Assembly (NCBI RefSeq): GCF_003226255.1
Contig: NZ_QJST01000002.1
Span: forward strand, 391,441 to 455,440
Reading direction: 5' to 3'
DNA from: Idiomarina fontislapidosi
GTDB taxonomy: Bacteria; Pseudomonadota; Gammaproteobacteria; Enterobacterales; Alteromonadaceae
DNA: 64,000 bases
A program made the position numbers and the translations under genes. A model generated the notes under the pieces. It made no database searches. It saw only the letters and a list, made by a program, of their open reading frames with translations, and was not told the origin of the DNA. The first letter of the stretch is position 1. Every line of letters begins with the position of its first letter. Of this stretch, positions 37,578-45,949 are shown piece by piece.

Positions 37578-37973
37578 TTACCCCAGCAACCAAAGCGCGA
37601 ATTTTGCACTAAGAAATCCAGCCACCAGACCAATGACAAAAAATGACAGAATCATTTTCCAAGAGCCCTTTTGCCCTTTTAGTGAGGATAATGACTCACT
37701 TCGGACGACGTCATCACCTAACAACAAATCACAGCGAATGTTGGATAACAAAAAGCCCCCTACATCAAAGTGAACTTTAAATACTTCACCTTCAATGAGG
37801 AACTCGTGAGTGCTTGATAAACCGAAACTGCGTTTACTACTCACGCACTCACCGTCAACAAATACTTCTTCCTTCGCTGAAATCCCACTTGCACGCGCTT
37901 CTATTACATGCCCTTCGTACTCAAACTTAAATTCAAAATTTAAGTGCAGTTTTTTTAGTAATGAACCTTTCAT
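37578..37973 (-). CDS. Hypothetical protein, beta-rich domain with C-terminal membrane anchor
   Basis: 131 residues, family not recognised. The first 95 residues alternate like beta strands (FEFKFEYEGHVIEARASG, EEVFVDGECVSSKRSFG), with a loose resemblance to FAIM-like sandwich repeats. A C-terminal helix (about 107-129: ILSFFVIGLVAGFLSAKFALWLL) should anchor it in the membrane with the soluble part in the cytoplasm. It is the first gene of a possible unit with the tail-anchored HTH gene and the TraB/GumN gene. AAGGAAATTTC precedes the ATG. Confidence 0.65.
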   Translation of the reverse strand: MKGSLLKKLHLNFEFKFEYEGHVIEARASGISAKEEVFVDGECVSSKRSFGLSSTHEFLIEGEVFKVHFDVGGFLLSNIRCDLLLGDDVVRSESLSSLKGQKGSWKMILSFFVIGLVAGFLSAKFALWLLG

Positions 37974-38083
37974 GTGAAATTTCCTTCAATCGCCTAATTG
38001 CAAGAAGCACATTAGCAGTCGAATGCGTAAGCACCTACGCCAGGCGCGTGGCAGTCATATGTCAGGCATACGACAGCGCACTG

Positions 38084-39160
38084 TCACCTTGCTGACACAT
38101 GCTCATCAAGCACCACCAGCTTGCCTTTCAGAGGCATTACTTCCAGCATATTTAAAAAGCGCGTTAGAGCCGAGTGTGATGAATGATCGCCCATTCCCCA
38201 GCTTGCATTACCGTAACCCCATGGGATCAGCACACGGCATTCCAGTTCATTGGCGGCGGTAATCGCATCTTCAGGTGTCATGTGTACATATCGATACCAG
38301 TCAGGACTGTTCGCTGAGTAATAGGAGGCAATAGGTAAGAGACACACATCGATCGCACCATAGCGTTCGTGAATATCACGAAAGTGCTTTGAATAGCCGG
38401 TATCGCCCGCGTAAAGCAAAGTCTTGCCCTGACTCTCAAGCAACCAGCCATTCCAAGAGACACGTTCATTATCTTCATAAATAAATGGGACATAGGTACG
38501 GCTACTAAAATGGTGTGCTGGTAACGCGGTAATTTCGGTGGTACCACGCCCATCCGCCAACGTATCACTGGAGAACCAGCCCATCTCAGTAATCCGAGCG
38601 CCTACTGCGGGAAATTTTTCCCCCATACGAAGCGGCACACGATAGTGCGGTTGCTCACCGAGCGCTTCAATGTCGGATTTATTAAAGTGGTCATAATGCA
38701 GGTGTGAATAAAGGATTGCATCGGCTTGGCTCACCTGCTCAATCGATAGCGCCGGAATATGAGAACGATATTCGCCATTAAACCATGCGTGTAGCCAATT
38801 AATGGGCCAATCAAATTCATCGAATACCGGGTCAGTGATGATCACGTCTTCGGTCGGCGTTTTAATTTTAAACAAGGCGTGACCATACCATGTCACATTA
38901 AACGCCTGTTGGTAGTGCGATTGTAAGTATGGTCCTGTATAACGGCATGCATCTTCGGTGCATTGAATATCCGCGCGCTTACGGTAACAGTCGGTTTCAC
39001 AGGTGGCTGGATACTGTTTTTGCCCAGGGTACCGATTTTCAAAGCGCTGATCATCGGTGTGTTCAGTTTGCTGCTCTGTATTGATCACCTGAATCGTATT
39101 AGTGGAACAACCCGAAACCAATAAAATTAAAAACGAAAACGTAAACGCGGTACGAATCAT
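38084..39160 (-). CDS. Metallo-beta-lactamase-fold lipoprotein, NAPE-PLD-like
   Basis: 358 residues. The lipobox VSGC (Cys18) marks a lipoprotein. The metal-binding HxHxDH motif is YSHLHYDHF (His153, His155, Asp157, His158), with further ligands in LPAHHFSSR and LYAGDTGYS. The layout matches the NAPE-phospholipase D/UlaG-like branch of the fold. A phosphodiesterase acting on lipids or related esters is likely, but the substrate is unknown. CETDCYRKRADIQCTEDAC near the N terminus gives several Cys residues likely to form disulfides. Confidence 0.85.
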   Translation of the reverse strand: MIRTAFTFSFLILLVSGCSTNTIQVINTEQQTEHTDDQRFENRYPGQKQYPATCETDCYRKRADIQCTEDACRYTGPYLQSHYQQAFNVTWYGHALFKIKTPTEDVIITDPVFDEFDWPINWLHAWFNGEYRSHIPALSIEQVSQADAILYSHLHYDHFNKSDIEALGEQPHYRVPLRMGEKFPAVGARITEMGWFSSDTLADGRGTTEITALPAHHFSSRTYVPFIYEDNERVSWNGWLLESQGKTLLYAGDTGYSKHFRDIHERYGAIDVCLLPIASYYSANSPDWYRYVHMTPEDAITAANELECRVLIPWGYGNASWGMGDHSSHSALTRFLNMLEVMPLKGKLVVLDEHVSAR

Positions 39161-39233
39161 GGCTGACTATCTTTGTGTTATTTTACCTCTATCATCGCAT
39201 AACTGTTAATGTTGAGTCATTGTTAAAATGTAA

Positions 39234-40391
39234 CTAAATACGATGATTACGCTCAGACAAAAATGCCACAATACAACCAATCAACAAGCCCCAGAACGCA
39301 CTGCTGACTCCTAAAAATGCGATATCTGCAACCGTCACTACAAACGCGATAGCCGCTGAATAAGCGCCCTCCTTGTTCACGAACGCCCGTTGCAAATTCT
39401 GAGTAATAACAGGCAGCAACGCCAAACCCGCTAACGTTGCAGTAGCGGCTTGTGGCATCATCATAAATAGGCTCACGATCATCGAGCCCGCCAGCCCCAT
39501 CAAAATATAGAAACCGCCAGCCGCCACCGCCGCTTTATAGCGCTGCGCCGGATCGGGGTCTGCATCCTCTGTTTGGCAAATCGCCGCGGTAATTGCCGCG
39601 AGGTTTATCGCAAAAGCGCCCAGCGGCGCCAGTAGCAACCCCGCTAAACCGGTGGTTGTGATAAGTGGCGATGTCGGCGGTGCGTAACCATTTGCTCGTA
39701 ACATCATCATACCGGGCACATTTTGTGACACCATGGTCACCACAAATAAGGGAATCCCTACGCCTATCAATGCGGTCCAGTTAAACTCAGGCCAAATCCA
39801 AACCCAATGGGGTGCTGCAACGCTCAGTGTCTGGTTATTAAGTTGTCCGGTTAACAGCGGTAACCCAATCGCCGCTAATAACAACCACATAAATACCCAA
39901 CGAGGCGTGAACGCACGAGCGATAAAATAAGTCGCAATGAGCCCTCCGGCGATAACAGGGAAAGTATTCAGTGCGGGTAAAATAGCGCTTACAAACTTAA
40001 GTAAAATACCTGCGAGAATAGCCGCTGCCACATGACCCGGTACCCATTTCATCATGCGGTCGGCAAGACCACTCACACCAAACAGCACAATCAAGCCTGA
40101 CGAAAATACAAACACCCCCACCGCCTCGGCAGCCGTGAGTCCCGCCAACGAACTAATTAACAGCGCAACACCTGGGGTTGACCACGCAGTGAGTATGGGC
40201 GCTTTGTAGTAGAGTGAGAGAGCGATCGTACTCACCCCCATCGCTAACCCGACCGCTAGCAACCAAGCACTTTGCAGCTCGGGCGAAGAATCCACCTGTG
40301 CGGCGGCCTCTAAAATCAGCACCACAGCGCTGCTATAGCCGACAAATACAGCCGTTGCCCCAGCCGATACTTGGCTCAATAAACGGATCAT
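39234..40391 (-). CDS. benE: BenE-family benzoate/H+ symporter-like transporter
   Basis: 385 residues made of about 12 membrane helices. The N-terminal SAGATAVFVGYSSAVVLILEAA and SPELQSAWLLAVGLAMG, and the central NVPGMMMLRANGYAPPTSPLI, are strongly conserved in BenE. The family imports benzoate with protons. No benzoate catabolic genes are nearby, so the real substrate may be another aromatic acid. It is divergent from an XRE-cupin regulator, with two palindromes between them. Confidence 0.9.
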   Translation of the reverse strand: MIRLLSQVSAGATAVFVGYSSAVVLILEAAAQVDSSPELQSAWLLAVGLAMGVSTIALSLYYKAPILTAWSTPGVALLISSLAGLTAAEAVGVFVFSSGLIVLFGVSGLADRMMKWVPGHVAAAILAGILLKFVSAILPALNTFPVIAGGLIATYFIARAFTPRWVFMWLLLAAIGLPLLTGQLNNQTLSVAAPHWVWIWPEFNWTALIGVGIPLFVVTMVSQNVPGMMMLRANGYAPPTSPLITTTGLAGLLLAPLGAFAINLAAITAAICQTEDADPDPAQRYKAAVAAGGFYILMGLAGSMIVSLFMMMPQAATATLAGLALLPVITQNLQRAFVNKEGAYSAAIAFVVTVADIAFLGVSSAFWGLLIGCIVAFLSERNHRI

Positions 40392-40412
40392 TAGGTTTCT
40401 TAATGCCTCTTA

Positions 40413-40428
40413 GTGCGTTATAACGTAC
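40413..40428. promoter_or_regulatory. Operator-like palindrome 1, benE side
   Basis: GTGCGTTATAACGTAC is a near-perfect 16-bp palindrome (one mismatched pair) and matches the second site except in one position. It lies 22 bases upstream of the benE start. It is the likely binding site of the divergent XRE-cupin regulator. Confidence 0.7.
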
Positions 40429-40451
40429 GTAGATTTTATCAAGATAACACC

Positions 40452-40467
40452 GTGCGTTATAACGCAC
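40452..40467. promoter_or_regulatory. Operator-like palindrome 2, regulator side
   Basis: GTGCGTTATAACGCAC is a perfect 16-bp palindrome located 39 bp centre to centre from the first site. It is 32 bases upstream of the regulator start, fitting autoregulation together with control of benE. Confidence 0.75.
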
Positions 40468-40498
40468 AAATTAATTCAGCCTGAACCGTAAATCGACT

Positions 40499-41023
40499 AT
40501 GCAAAATAATCATCACACTGTGGCGCGCCGATTAAAGCAACTGCGCAAAGATAAGGGTTGGAGTTTAACAGCCTGCGCCGAACACACCGGTGTCAGCAAA
40601 GCCATGCTCGGACAAATCGAGCGGCAAGAATCCTCTCCCACACTCGCGACACTTTGGAAGTTAGCCACCGGCTTAAATGTATCGCTGTCATGGTTACTCA
40701 ACGATGAGCAACAGCCCATGACATTTGATTTTGCGCATGAGCGTATTCAAGTCGAGCGTCTGCTGGCATTTGATCCTCAGACCCAACAAGAGGTGTACAA
40801 ATTGTGTATGGCTGAGGGGGCAAAGAGCCATTCCGACGCTCACCGCCATGGTACCTTCGAAATGTTGTATGTGCAGTCAGGCAGACTCGATATTGTGGTA
40901 GGCGAAACACAGGTCACCATCAAAGCAGGTGACGCGTATCGCTTTGACGCCGCCCAACCACATAGTTACATCAATCGTTATTCAGGTAAAACTGAGTTTG
41001 TAGCGGTCATAAATTATAGATAG
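40499..41023 (+). CDS. XRE-family regulator with cupin sensor domain
   Basis: 174 residues. The N-terminal HTH (about 8-62: WSLTACAEHTGVSKAMLGQIERQESSPT) is followed by a cupin_2 domain (about 95-172: HRHGTFEMLYVQSGRLDIVVG and GDAYRFDAAQPHSYINRY). Such proteins sense a small molecule in the cupin barrel. The two palindromes between it and benE suggest that it represses benE and itself. Confidence 0.9.
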   Translation: MQNNHHTVARRLKQLRKDKGWSLTACAEHTGVSKAMLGQIERQESSPTLATLWKLATGLNVSLSWLLNDEQQPMTFDFAHERIQVERLLAFDPQTQQEVYKLCMAEGAKSHSDAHRHGTFEMLYVQSGRLDIVVGETQVTIKAGDAYRFDAAQPHSYINRYSGKTEFVAVINYR

Positions 41024-41083
41024 TCGGCTTGCCTCAACCCTGGCATGCCGTATGATAACCAGAGAAAGAACAAGGAGTGATTT

Positions 41084-41533
41084 ATGCCCAAGGCACCGGA
41101 TGATGCATCGTTAAAATTAGATAACCAATTGTGCTTTGCGCTTTACTCCACGTCCCTAGCCATGAATAAGCTGTATAAGCCGCTGCTCGATAAAGTCGAT
41201 CTGACGTACGTCCAGTATCTCATTATGCTGCTGTTGTGGGAGCAAGATGGCATCACCGTGACCCAAGTGAGCCACAAGCTGTTTCAAGAAAAAGGTGCTC
41301 TGAGTCCAGTCGTCAAACGCCTTGAACAGCGTGGGTTATTAACTCGACAAGCGAGTGACTCCGATGAACGTCAAAAACACCTCTACCTCACGACAGAGGG
41401 TAAACAACTGAAAGATAAAGTTCAGGGGATTCCTGAACAAGTTTTTTGCGCATCGCGTTTAGATGCTGATGACGCCCTAACACTCAAACAAACCCTCGAA
41501 TCATTGCGCAAGCAACTTCATAAGCTTACTTAG
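41084..41533 (+). CDS. ohrR: MarR-family organic peroxide sensor OhrR
   Basis: 149 residues. A winged-helix MarR fold, with the redox-sensing Cys17 in LDNQLCFALYS exactly where OhrR proteins have it. VTQVSHKLFQEKGALSPVVKRLEQRGLL is the DNA-reading region. Oxidation of the Cys by organic hydroperoxides releases repression of ohr, which follows 116 bp downstream. AAGGAGTG precedes the ATG. No second resolving Cys is seen in the N-terminal half; Cys144-type pairs are absent apart from FCASRL. Confidence 0.9.
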   Translation: MPKAPDDASLKLDNQLCFALYSTSLAMNKLYKPLLDKVDLTYVQYLIMLLLWEQDGITVTQVSHKLFQEKGALSPVVKRLEQRGLLTRQASDSDERQKHLYLTTEGKQLKDKVQGIPEQVFCASRLDADDALTLKQTLESLRKQLHKLT

Positions 41534-41570
41534 TCATGCAATCGATAAGTTAGATTACTACGTTCTAATT

Positions 41571-41609
41571 ATTATGTTATCGCAATAACTATTACTGCGA
41601 TAACATAAT
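41571..41609. promoter_or_regulatory. Perfect 14-bp inverted repeat between ohrR and ohr
   Basis: ATTATGTTATCGCA (41571-41584) and its exact complement TGCGATAACATAAT (41596-41609) flank an 11-base spacer, 40 bp before the ohr start. It could be an OhrR operator or an ohrR terminator. No T-tract follows it on either strand, which favours a protein-binding site. Confidence 0.55.
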
Positions 41610-41649
41610 CATGCAGTCACAGTTAAGCCAACAATAAGAGGGTTTCATT

Positions 41650-42069
41650 ATGGATATTCTTTACACAGCACGTGCTTCATCGACAGGTGGCCGCGACGGC
41701 CAATCAAAATCAGATGATGGACGCTTAGCCGTTAAGCTTTCTACACCTAGAGCGCTAGGCGGCGCAGGTGGCGAAGGCACTAATCCAGAGCAACTGTTTG
41801 CAGCAGGTTACTCTGCTTGCTTTATCGGTGCATTAAAATTTGTGAGTGGCCAAGAAAAGGTCAAACTCCCCGAGGACACACAAGTGGATGCCGAAGTCGG
41901 TATTGGTCAAATCGAGGGGGGGTTTGGTATCGCGGTGACCCTTAATGTCAACTTACCGGGACTTGAGCTCGCGCAAGCTGAGCGCATCGTAGAAAAAGCG
42001 CATCAAGTCTGTCCGTACTCTAATGCAACACGCGGCAATATCAGCGTTGATTTAAATGTAACAGTCTAA
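41650..42069 (+). CDS. ohr: Organic hydroperoxide resistance protein Ohr
   Basis: 139 residues. The two catalytic cysteines are Cys57 ([11 protein letters not shown]) and Cys121 ([11 protein letters not shown]), with the family's [14 protein letters not shown] segment. Ohr is a lipoamide-dependent thiol peroxidase for organic hydroperoxides. AATAAGAGGG precedes the ATG. It lies directly downstream of ohrR and ends in a strong hairpin. Confidence 0.96.
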   Translation: MDILYTARASSTGGRDGQSKSDDGRLAVKLSTPRALGGAGGEGTNPEQLFAAGYSACFIGALKFVSGQEKVKLPEDTQVDAEVGIGQIEGGFGIAVTLNVNLPGLELAQAERIVEKAHQVCPYSNATRGNISVDLNVTV

Positions 42070-42074
42070 AATAC

Positions 42075-42107
42075 ACAGCTCAGGTCATACTCAATGACCT
42101 GAGCTGT
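42075..42107 (+). terminator. Hairpin terminator of ohr
   Basis: Perfect 14-bp arms ACAGCTCAGGTCAT (42075-42088) and ATGACCTGAGCTGT (42094-42107) with a 5-base loop, followed by TTAAACTTT. It is 6 bp past the ohr stop. Confidence 0.7.
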
Positions 42108-42170
42108 TTAAACTTTCCCGCCAAAAACACGTAAGGTAGAGTACAAGACTCTTTTCTGCGTGCGAGCATC

Positions 42171-42995
42171 ATGAAAACTCAACTATTTAGTGGTTATCTG
42201 CGCTGTATCATCGGACTACTCTTAATCACGCTATCTATGAGTAGCAAGGCTATCTCATCAACCTTTGACCATAGCCACGCGCTACTCAATCAAGTGTTAA
42301 ATCGCCACGTTGTCGTATTCGATAATCAACGTAAATCGGCGGTTGATTACCAAGCCATTGCTAAACAACCGAAACGCCTTAATGACTATTTAACCCAGTT
42401 ATCGGCGGTCACGCCAACGCAGTACGCATCTTGGAGTTCCGACCAACAATTGGCGTTTTTAATTAATGCCTACAACGCCTTTACCATTAAATTAATTATC
42501 GACAATATGCAGGCGTTTAATCGGGGTGATGCACAATCGATTCGTGACTTGGGTCACTTTTTTTCGAGTCCGTGGGAGCAGCCGTTTTTTCAATTACTCG
42601 GCGAACAGCGCACCTTGGATTGGCTCGAACATGAAAAGATCCGCGTCGACTTTCAAGAACCACGGATTCATTTTGCGCTTGTCTGCGCAGCAGTGAGTTG
42701 TCCGAAATTGCGCAGTGAGGCTTATAAAGCGGAGCGACTAACCGCTCAGCTTGAGGACCAAACACACACCTTCTTGAGCGATCGTGATAGAAATGGTGTC
42801 GATGAACAAGGCATTTATATATCGAAAATATTTAAATGGTACGGTGACGATTTCAACGAGCTTCATCGCTTTTTAGGCGATTACGCGGACGCACTGACAG
42901 ACTCAAGCTCGCACCTTGAAGCGATGCGGACGTCCAAGCTGCCGATTCGATACACGGACTACAACTGGGATCTGAACATTGCCGATGTCAACTGA
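42171..42995 (+). CDS. DUF547-domain exported protein
   Basis: 274 residues with a signal peptide (core CIIGLLLITLSMSSKA). The DUF547 hallmarks are present: FLINAYNAFTIKLIIDN (about 91-107), IHFALVCAAVSCPKLR (about 163-178) and ISKIFKWYGDDF (about 218-229). The family is predicted to be papain-like or structural, and its role is unknown. It is monocistronic. Confidence 0.88.
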   Translation: MKTQLFSGYLRCIIGLLLITLSMSSKAISSTFDHSHALLNQVLNRHVVVFDNQRKSAVDYQAIAKQPKRLNDYLTQLSAVTPTQYASWSSDQQLAFLINAYNAFTIKLIIDNMQAFNRGDAQSIRDLGHFFSSPWEQPFFQLLGEQRTLDWLEHEKIRVDFQEPRIHFALVCAAVSCPKLRSEAYKAERLTAQLEDQTHTFLSDRDRNGVDEQGIYISKIFKWYGDDFNELHRFLGDYADALTDSSSHLEAMRTSKLPIRYTDYNWDLNIADVN

Positions 42996-43048
42996 CGTCA
43001 CAAACGTGGTATACCATTCTAATCTATGATAAAACATACAGTTATAGA

Positions 43049-44209
43049 ATGGTCACTATGGTTTATGCGGGTACTATGTATTTTATTTTTTCAGATTCGG
43101 ACTCCGACCGGTTTGAGCGTCTTTGCAACCAAGCCTTAAATCTCGCCGTCAAACCACTCCAACTAGACTCCGTAGAGAGTCAGCCCAACGCATGTATTGT
43201 TCTTGAACTAAAAAGCTGCATGACTCTGTTACTCGATATCTGCGAGCATCTTAAAGCACAGAAATTTCAGGGGCTCGTCTATGTACTGTCAGAGGCGTTC
43301 GACAAACGTCAGGATACGCTAATACACAAAGTGCTGACTTCGTACGGTCTTGACGCTTACATCGTTAACGGACGCGAAAGTACCGCACAAGCGCTTAACT
43401 GGGTGTGCCGGCATAGCACCGACTCGCGCCAGCGATCGGCTAAGCCAGACACCTGTTATGATAAGGAGTTGATAGAAGAGCTCGTAACTTCAGGCAAAAT
43501 GACCGTTTATTATCAAGCCCAGTTTCAAAGCGATTCGCTTGAACTGGTCGCCTTTGAAGCACTAGCGCGATTAATGCATAACGGAAAGCTCATCCCACTG
43601 AACGAAGTGTTTGATGTTATCCATGAGCGTGGGCTCTGGGCAGAACTCACCCAATCGACGCTCAATAACGCGCTAAAAACTCACCATCAGCTGTTTGAGC
43701 GCTACCCTGAAGCCAATCTTGCGATCAACTTATCGGCTAAGGAACTCAGCGAAGACAGCTTTTCACGACGCTTCAAAGACTTCATGAGTGAGGCGCCCAT
43801 CGCCTATCCCCGTCTGATGTTTGAGCTTACTGAAAATGAACTTTATTCAACGCGTTCGAGCGTTGCTCGCAACTTACTCTTGATCAAGGGAAAAGGTGCG
43901 CGACTGTCTATTGATGACTACGGTACTGGGCTGTCGAATGCCGCACGCCTAACGACTGCGCCGTTTGACGAGGTAAAACTCGATAAGTCGTTCATTCAGA
44001 ATATTCACGATATCAGCGAGCATTCATTTGCCAAGTCGACCGCTGAAATAGCCCGTACTTTGCACATGAAAACGGTTGCTGAAGGTGTTGAAGATCAACG
44101 TACACTCGACTGCATTCGTGAGTTAGGTATCGATCAAGTTCAAGGCTTCTTGCTTCATAAACCACAGAGCTTTGAACAACTGATGGAAACCGATATTCGG
44201 CTCACTTAA
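43049..44209 (+). CDS. EAL-domain c-di-GMP phosphodiesterase with diverged N-terminal domain
   Basis: 386 residues. The first 130 or so residues have alternating strand-helix character (MYFIFSDSDSDRFERL, GLVYVLSEAF, LDAYIVNG), like a receiver domain but without a clear phosphoacceptor set. The EAL domain (about 140-385) is complete: FEALARL, AINLSAKEL, ELTENEL, IDDYGTGLS, KLDKSFIQ and TVAEGVED. It should degrade c-di-GMP. Start choice among ATG 43049, 43058 and 43076 is uncertain because no clear ribosome site is seen. Confidence 0.87.
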   Translation: MVTMVYAGTMYFIFSDSDSDRFERLCNQALNLAVKPLQLDSVESQPNACIVLELKSCMTLLLDICEHLKAQKFQGLVYVLSEAFDKRQDTLIHKVLTSYGLDAYIVNGRESTAQALNWVCRHSTDSRQRSAKPDTCYDKELIEELVTSGKMTVYYQAQFQSDSLELVAFEALARLMHNGKLIPLNEVFDVIHERGLWAELTQSTLNNALKTHHQLFERYPEANLAINLSAKELSEDSFSRRFKDFMSEAPIAYPRLMFELTENELYSTRSSVARNLLLIKGKGARLSIDDYGTGLSNAARLTTAPFDEVKLDKSFIQNIHDISEHSFAKSTAEIARTLHMKTVAEGVEDQRTLDCIRELGIDQVQGFLLHKPQSFEQLMETDIRLT

Positions 44210-44287
44210 CGCATTAAGCAACGAGACCCAACCGCCACCATCTGATAAGGTTACTGTTTATTTGTATGTTGTTAGCGGTATTTACTT

Positions 44288-45205
44288 ATGCAGACCATCT
44301 TAGGCGCCAGCGGTCAAATCGGTATCGAATTGGCACGGGCACTTCACCGTGATTACACGACCGACATTCGTGTAGTCAGTCGTAATCCAGCAAAAATTAA
44401 CTCAACAGATAGCACTTTTAGCGCCGACCTGTTAGATGCAGAGCAAGCTTCTCGTGCCATTGAGGGCTCAGATATTGTCTATCTCACAGCCGGTTTGCCA
44501 ATGGACACCGAGCGTTGGGAGCAGCAGTGGCCGGTGATCATGCGCAACGTCATCGATGCCTGTAGAGTGCACCAAGCGAAGTTGGTATTTTTTGATAATA
44601 CCTACATGTATCCGCAAACTGCCGAACCACAAACAGAAGATATCTTGTTTGAGCCGCACGGCAGAAAAGGTCAAGTCCGTGCCGATATTGCACAGGATTT
44701 AATCTGCGCGCAAACCGAGGGCGACATTGTTGCGTTGATCGCCCGCGCACCCGAATTCTACGGTCCAGAGAAAACCCAAAGTATTACCCAATCGACGATT
44801 ATCGAGCCAATTAAACGCGGCAAAAAAGCACGGGTATTTTTGCGTGATGATACGTTACGCACCCTCATCTATACGCCAGATGCAAGCCGCGCCTTGGCAC
44901 TGCTGGGTAATACCCCCGATGCGTTTGACCAAACGTGGCATCTACCTTGTGATGATAACCGACTGACCTTTCGCGACATGATCGAAACGATTGAAACCAT
45001 AACGCAACAAACCTGTCGCTACTCAATTGTTAAGCCTTGGCAATTAAAACTAGGCGGTGTTTTTAATAAAACCCTGCGTGATGCACGCGAGTTATTGCCA
45101 CGCTATCAAGTCGATAACGTATTTGTATCAGACAAATTTAAGACACGATTTCCCGAGTTTGCAGTCACATCGTATCGGGATGGCCTTAACGCGTGCCTAG
45201 CCTAG
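44288..45205 (+). CDS. NAD-dependent epimerase/NmrA-like Rossmann protein
   Basis: 305 residues. The N-terminal nucleotide-binding loop LGASGQIGIELA and the RVVSRNPAKIN second strand (suggesting NADP) are followed by an extended-SDR body: VFFDNTYMYPQT takes the place of the usual Tyr-x-x-x-Lys region and LIARAPEFYGP follows. It is an atypical extended SDR, enzyme or redox sensor, with unknown substrate. No ribosome site stands out before the ATG. Confidence 0.8.
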   Translation: MQTILGASGQIGIELARALHRDYTTDIRVVSRNPAKINSTDSTFSADLLDAEQASRAIEGSDIVYLTAGLPMDTERWEQQWPVIMRNVIDACRVHQAKLVFFDNTYMYPQTAEPQTEDILFEPHGRKGQVRADIAQDLICAQTEGDIVALIARAPEFYGPEKTQSITQSTIIEPIKRGKKARVFLRDDTLRTLIYTPDASRALALLGNTPDAFDQTWHLPCDDNRLTFRDMIETIETITQQTCRYSIVKPWQLKLGGVFNKTLRDARELLPRYQVDNVFVSDKFKTRFPEFAVTSYRDGLNACLA

Positions 45206-45226
45206 GGCGGGTCATTTATTGAAAAG

Positions 45227-45249
45227 TTCCCCAGCGCGAAGCTGGGGAA
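45227..45249. terminator. Hairpin between the epimerase and cold-shock genes
   Basis: TTCCCCAGC (45227-45235) pairs perfectly with GCTGGGGAA (45241-45249) around a GCGAA loop, 21 bp past the epimerase stop. On the plus strand AAACATC follows rather than a T-tract; on the minus strand CTTTT follows. It probably ends transcription weakly from either side. Confidence 0.5.
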
Positions 45250-45330
45250 AACATCAGCCAGGGAGAGAGTTTAGGCTAATGTCGATACACTAATGCAAAT
45301 GATTGTTATTTGCAAATTTAATTTAGGCAC

Positions 45331-45354
45331 AAAAAAAGGAGCTCGAAAGCTCCC
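45331..45354 (-). terminator. Strong terminator of the cold-shock gene
   Basis: On the minus strand, stem GGAGCT-TTCG-AGCTCC (45353 down to 45338) has a UUCG tetraloop and is followed by seven T residues (45337-45331). This is a textbook intrinsic terminator, 31 bp past the stop of the cold-shock gene. Confidence 0.92.
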
Positions 45355-45384
45355 TTTTGGATAATAGGTACTACTCAGCAGTCG

Positions 45385-45594
45385 TTACAGTGCAACGATG
45401 TTTTCTGCTTGAGGACCTTTAGGGCCTTGAGTGATCGCGAACGATACACGTTGACCTTCGTTAAGCGTTTTGAAGCCATCGCCAGTGATTGCACTGAAAT
45501 GAGCAAATACGTCAGCGCCGCCTTGCTGCTCGATGAAACCAAAACCTTTTGCTTCGTTAAACCATTTAACTGTGCCGTTTACTGTATTAGACAT
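45385..45594 (-). CDS. CspA-family cold-shock protein
   Basis: 69 residues, one cold-shock domain: [13 protein letters not shown] (RNP1) and VFAHFSAI (RNP2). It binds single-stranded RNA/DNA and acts as an RNA chaperone. GTTKWFN-type spacing and length match CspA/CspD relatives. CAGGATTAC precedes the ATG. A long untranslated leader probably lies upstream, and a strong UUCG terminator downstream. Confidence 0.95.
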   Translation of the reverse strand: MSNTVNGTVKWFNEAKGFGFIEQQGGADVFAHFSAITGDGFKTLNEGQRVSFAITQGPKGPQAENIVAL

Positions 45595-45949
45595 AATCGT
45601 AATCCTGATAAAAATAATATATTAAGCCGCCACGACCAATGCCATGAGCGGATGGTGCGGGTAAAAACGGAAATTTAAAACTACAGGACGAAGATTGACT
45701 ACAAGTAATGCGACGTAGAGGAGGTTTAACTAACTTTCTTATCCAACGCCGCCCACAATACGCGAGTTTAAATATTAGTCAACGATTATTTTCAATTTAT
45801 TGTAGATACCCACGCATACTTAAAACAAGGAGTCTAAAACGCTAATAAAATCTAAACCCCCTACTACAAATTGATGTTGAAACTTCATTCAACTTTTCGA
45901 ATTATGTGTTACTTTCTCTCTAAGCACTTCGTTCTTTAGGGGGAACACC
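45595..45949. promoter_or_regulatory. 355-bp intergenic region: cold-shock leader and MCP promoter
   Basis: No gene is visible. The region lies between divergent csp and MCP genes. Cold-shock mRNAs of this family usually carry leaders of 100 bases or more that refold with temperature. The A/T-rich block around 45760-45900 probably holds both promoters. No exact cold box was recognised. AGGGGGAAC just before 45950 is the MCP ribosome site. Confidence 0.45.
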
